DNA from: Candidatus Fibrimonadaceae bacterium
GTDB lineage: Bacteria > Fibrobacterota > Fibrobacteria > Fibrobacterales > Fibrobacteraceae
Length of the DNA stretch: 51,371 bases
Direction of reading: 5' to 3'
NCBI GenBank assembly: GCA_031281345.1
Contig: JAITFN010000028.1
Span: 1 to 51,371 of the forward strand
Under the pieces are notes generated by a model. The model ran no database searches. It was not told the origin of the DNA and worked only from the letters and a program-made list of their open reading frames with translations. A program made the translations under genes and the position numbers. Shown one piece after another: positions 49,999-51,371 of the stretch. Numbering within the stretch: the stretch's first letter is position 1; every line of letters begins with the position of its first letter.

Positions 49999-51285
49999 AT
50001 GCGCTGTGTTTCACTAATATTGCTTATTTTGGTCTCCTCTCTCTTTGCGGCAGGAGCTACCAAGCAAGACCCTATTCTGCTTGAGTCCATTATTGCTGTT
50101 GTTGATGGCAAGGTTATTTTACGTTCCGATTTAATGTCGCAACTTTACCACTATCAGTCTGCGCCCGGTTTTATGCAACTGTCAGAGAACGAGCAAATGT
50201 CTAGGGTTTTGGATAAAATAATAGAAGAAAAAGTTTTGCTATCTAGAATATCCAGAGATTCCATAAAGGTAGAGGAATCCGAGCTTTCGCAGAGGGTGGA
50301 TATACATATAAAGAATTTGGCCGCCAGGCAAAACGCAAGCGTTGCCGCACTTGAAAAAGCCATAAAAAACCAGCTTGGCATAAGCATAGCTCAATACAGG
50401 GAAAAACTGATGGAGCGTTTCAGAGAAGAAATGCAACTCTCACGCATTAGGCAAAAACACGTGGGCATAATAACCCCCACAAGAAAAGAAGTGGAAGAAT
50501 TTTATGCAGCTTACAAAGACAGCATTCCCCGCCAATACGACTGCCTTTTATTCAGCTCCATAAGCATACCTGTGGAACCCAGCAGGCACGTAACAGATTC
50601 TGTTAAAAATATAGCCATTGCCATTATAGACTCCTTAGACAGAGGCATTCATTTTTCCGTGCTTGCAAAAAACCACAACCAAAACACTTTGGCAGATACC
50701 TCTTCATATTTGCGCAGGGGTTCTGGCGAACCAGATTACGAAAGGGCAGCCCTCAGGCTTGGCATAGGCGAGTGGACAGATAACCCTGTTTTAACAAAAG
50801 AGGGGTGGAATATAATCCGGCTTATGGGAAAAAAAGACGATGGCATAAAAACAGCGAGCATTCTTCTGAGAGTGGAGCCGTCCGCAGCCGATTCCCTGCA
50901 GGTTTTGCGCAAATTAGATTCTTTAAAAAGCGAAATTGAAAAGAGCAAAATAAATTTTTCAAAAGCTGCCATCACCTTCAGCAAAGACAGAGAAACATCT
51001 TTCAAGGGTGGTAGCTTTGGCTGGCAAGAGAGAAAGGCTATAGACCCAGTTTATGAAAAAATAATATCTTCCTTAAAAGTAGGCGAGATTTCTAGCCCCG
51101 AAATTATAGATGGCTCGTATAGAATTCTGCGCTTAGATAAAGAAGCTCAAGTCCGCGAATATAATTTGGAAGAAGATTATCCCATAATTGAAAGCATGAC
51201 CGCCAACTATATGTCTAACCTCAAACTCAAGTCTTTGATAAGCCAATGGAGAAATGAGGTTTATATTGAAATTCAAGGTTTATAG
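49999..51285 (+). CDS. surA: SurA-like periplasmic chaperone / peptidyl-prolyl isomerase
   Basis: SurA carries outer-membrane proteins through the periplasm. The 428 residues start with a signal peptide (1-18), then the SurA N-terminal chaperone domain (ESIIAVVDGKVILRSDLMSQL to about 165). A first parvulin-like domain (about 175-280, YDCLLFSSISI, RGSGEPDY) and a second one (about 285-395, KTASILLRVEP, FKGGSFGWQERKAIDPVYEKI) follow, and a short C-terminal helix. The first isomerase domain is more divergent. The start at 49999 fits both the signal peptide and the TACATT box. The stop codon touches the 3' end of a convergent tRNA gene. Confidence 0.85.
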   Translation: MRCVSLILLILVSSLFAAGATKQDPILLESIIAVVDGKVILRSDLMSQLYHYQSAPGFMQLSENEQMSRVLDKIIEEKVLLSRISRDSIKVEESELSQRVDIHIKNLAARQNASVAALEKAIKNQLGISIAQYREKLMERFREEMQLSRIRQKHVGIITPTRKEVEEFYAAYKDSIPRQYDCLLFSSISIPVEPSRHVTDSVKNIAIAIIDSLDRGIHFSVLAKNHNQNTLADTSSYLRRGSGEPDYERAALRLGIGEWTDNPVLTKEGWNIIRLMGKKDDGIKTASILLRVEPSAADSLQVLRKLDSLKSEIEKSKINFSKAAITFSKDRETSFKGGSFGWQERKAIDPVYEKIISSLKVGEISSPEIIDGSYRILRLDKEAQVREYNLEEDYPIIESMTANYMSNLKLKSLISQWRNEVYIEIQGL

Positions 51286-51366
51286 GAAGAAGAGGGATTC
51301 GAACCCTCGGTTCTTGCGAACAACGGTTTTCGAGACCGCCCCGATCGACCGCTCCGGCATTCTTCC
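51284..51366 (-). tRNA. tRNA-Ser(CGA)
   Basis: Acceptor stem GGAAGAA/TTCTTCC; D arm with CCGGAGCGG; anticodon stem GCGGT/ACCGT with loop CTCGAAA (anticodon CGA); long variable arm GTTC-GCAA-GAAC; T arm GAGGG-TTCGAAT-CCCTC. The position-73 base reads U, not the G usual for bacterial tRNA-Ser. CCA is not encoded. The 3' end shares two bases with the surA stop codon on the other strand. Confidence 0.93.
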
Positions 51367-51371
51367 GAGCA

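Overview
This window looks like a chromosomal segment of an anaerobic, cellulose-degrading Gram-negative bacterium, most probably a member of Fibrobacterota (inference). The reasons are: a lipoprotein GH45 endoglucanase with a Ser-rich linker; many small lipoproteins with Ser/Gly/Asn linkers; rubrerythrin as the only oxidative-stress gene seen; a biotin-dependent carboxyltransferase subunit and MeaB, which fit succinate/propionate-type metabolism; a short principal-type sigma factor; and outer-membrane biogenesis genes (SurA, Skp/OmpH). No phage, integrase, transposase or CRISPR array was found. Genes are packed very tightly, and almost every co-directional or convergent pair abuts or overlaps.

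Layout. 1-314: end of a minus-strand operon of two small exported proteins. 373-4875: ftsH, an oadA/pycB-like carboxyltransferase and rfbA. 4856-9220: minus operons FKBP-meaB and glycosyltransferase-like-ispH, with a small lipoprotein between them. 9256-13990: a queuosine-precursor transporter, then a minus operon of a Wzz-like protein, a tandem BadF/HgdC-type ATPase and an archaeal/eukaryal-type (CDKAL1-like) tRNA methylthiotransferase. 14035-17770: an FGE-like lipoprotein, an SPFH protein, a small membrane protein, HU, ung with a 55-aa YcaR-type protein, and rubrerythrin. 17775-19571: GH45 endoglucanase plus an outer-membrane protein. 19658-24352: phosphofructokinase, sigma factor, a zinc-ribbon protein, rpsB-tsf. 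24349-27756: an unknown protein, folD, tRNA-Ser(UGA), rsmD, a CDF transporter, Skp/OmpH. 27841-30605: three lipoproteins, two of them tandem paralogues, and a PIN-domain toxin-like gene with a 56-codon partner. 30610-36532: FieF-type CDF, MacA-like fusion protein, glucokinase, a DnaA-like ATPase lacking domain I, and an M16 peptidase. A 65-bp repeat occurs in inverted orientation at the two ends of the macA-glk block. 36504-39834: three paralogous lipoproteins sharing a Lys-rich C-terminal tail. 39922-43885: an operon of FIST sensor, hybrid histidine kinase and PlsC-type acyltransferase. 44004-48578: a frameshifted secreted lipase and a lipoprotein. 48824-51366: an archaeal-type ATPase, SurA and tRNA-Ser(CGA).

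The strongest window-wide signal is promoter placement. About 22 operon-leading genes have a TATATT/TACATT/TAAATT/TATTTT hexamer ending only 6-9 bases before the start codon (12 in one case), usually with a C-rich spacer and no Shine-Dalgarno sequence. Transcription from such a -10 box would start at or within a few bases of the start codon, so many messages here are probably leaderless. Genes with ordinary leaders (rpsB, rubrerythrin, several lipoproteins) instead carry a clear AGGAG-type site and often a TTGACA-17-TATATT promoter.

Other items worth a second look are the FIST/kinase/PlsC operon (with a possible leaderless 9-codon leader peptide and an ATP-lid deletion in the kinase), the BadF-type ATPase coupled to a CDKAL1-like enzyme, the lipoprotein family with a shared basic tail and shared inverted repeats at its promoters, and the PIN-domain pair.
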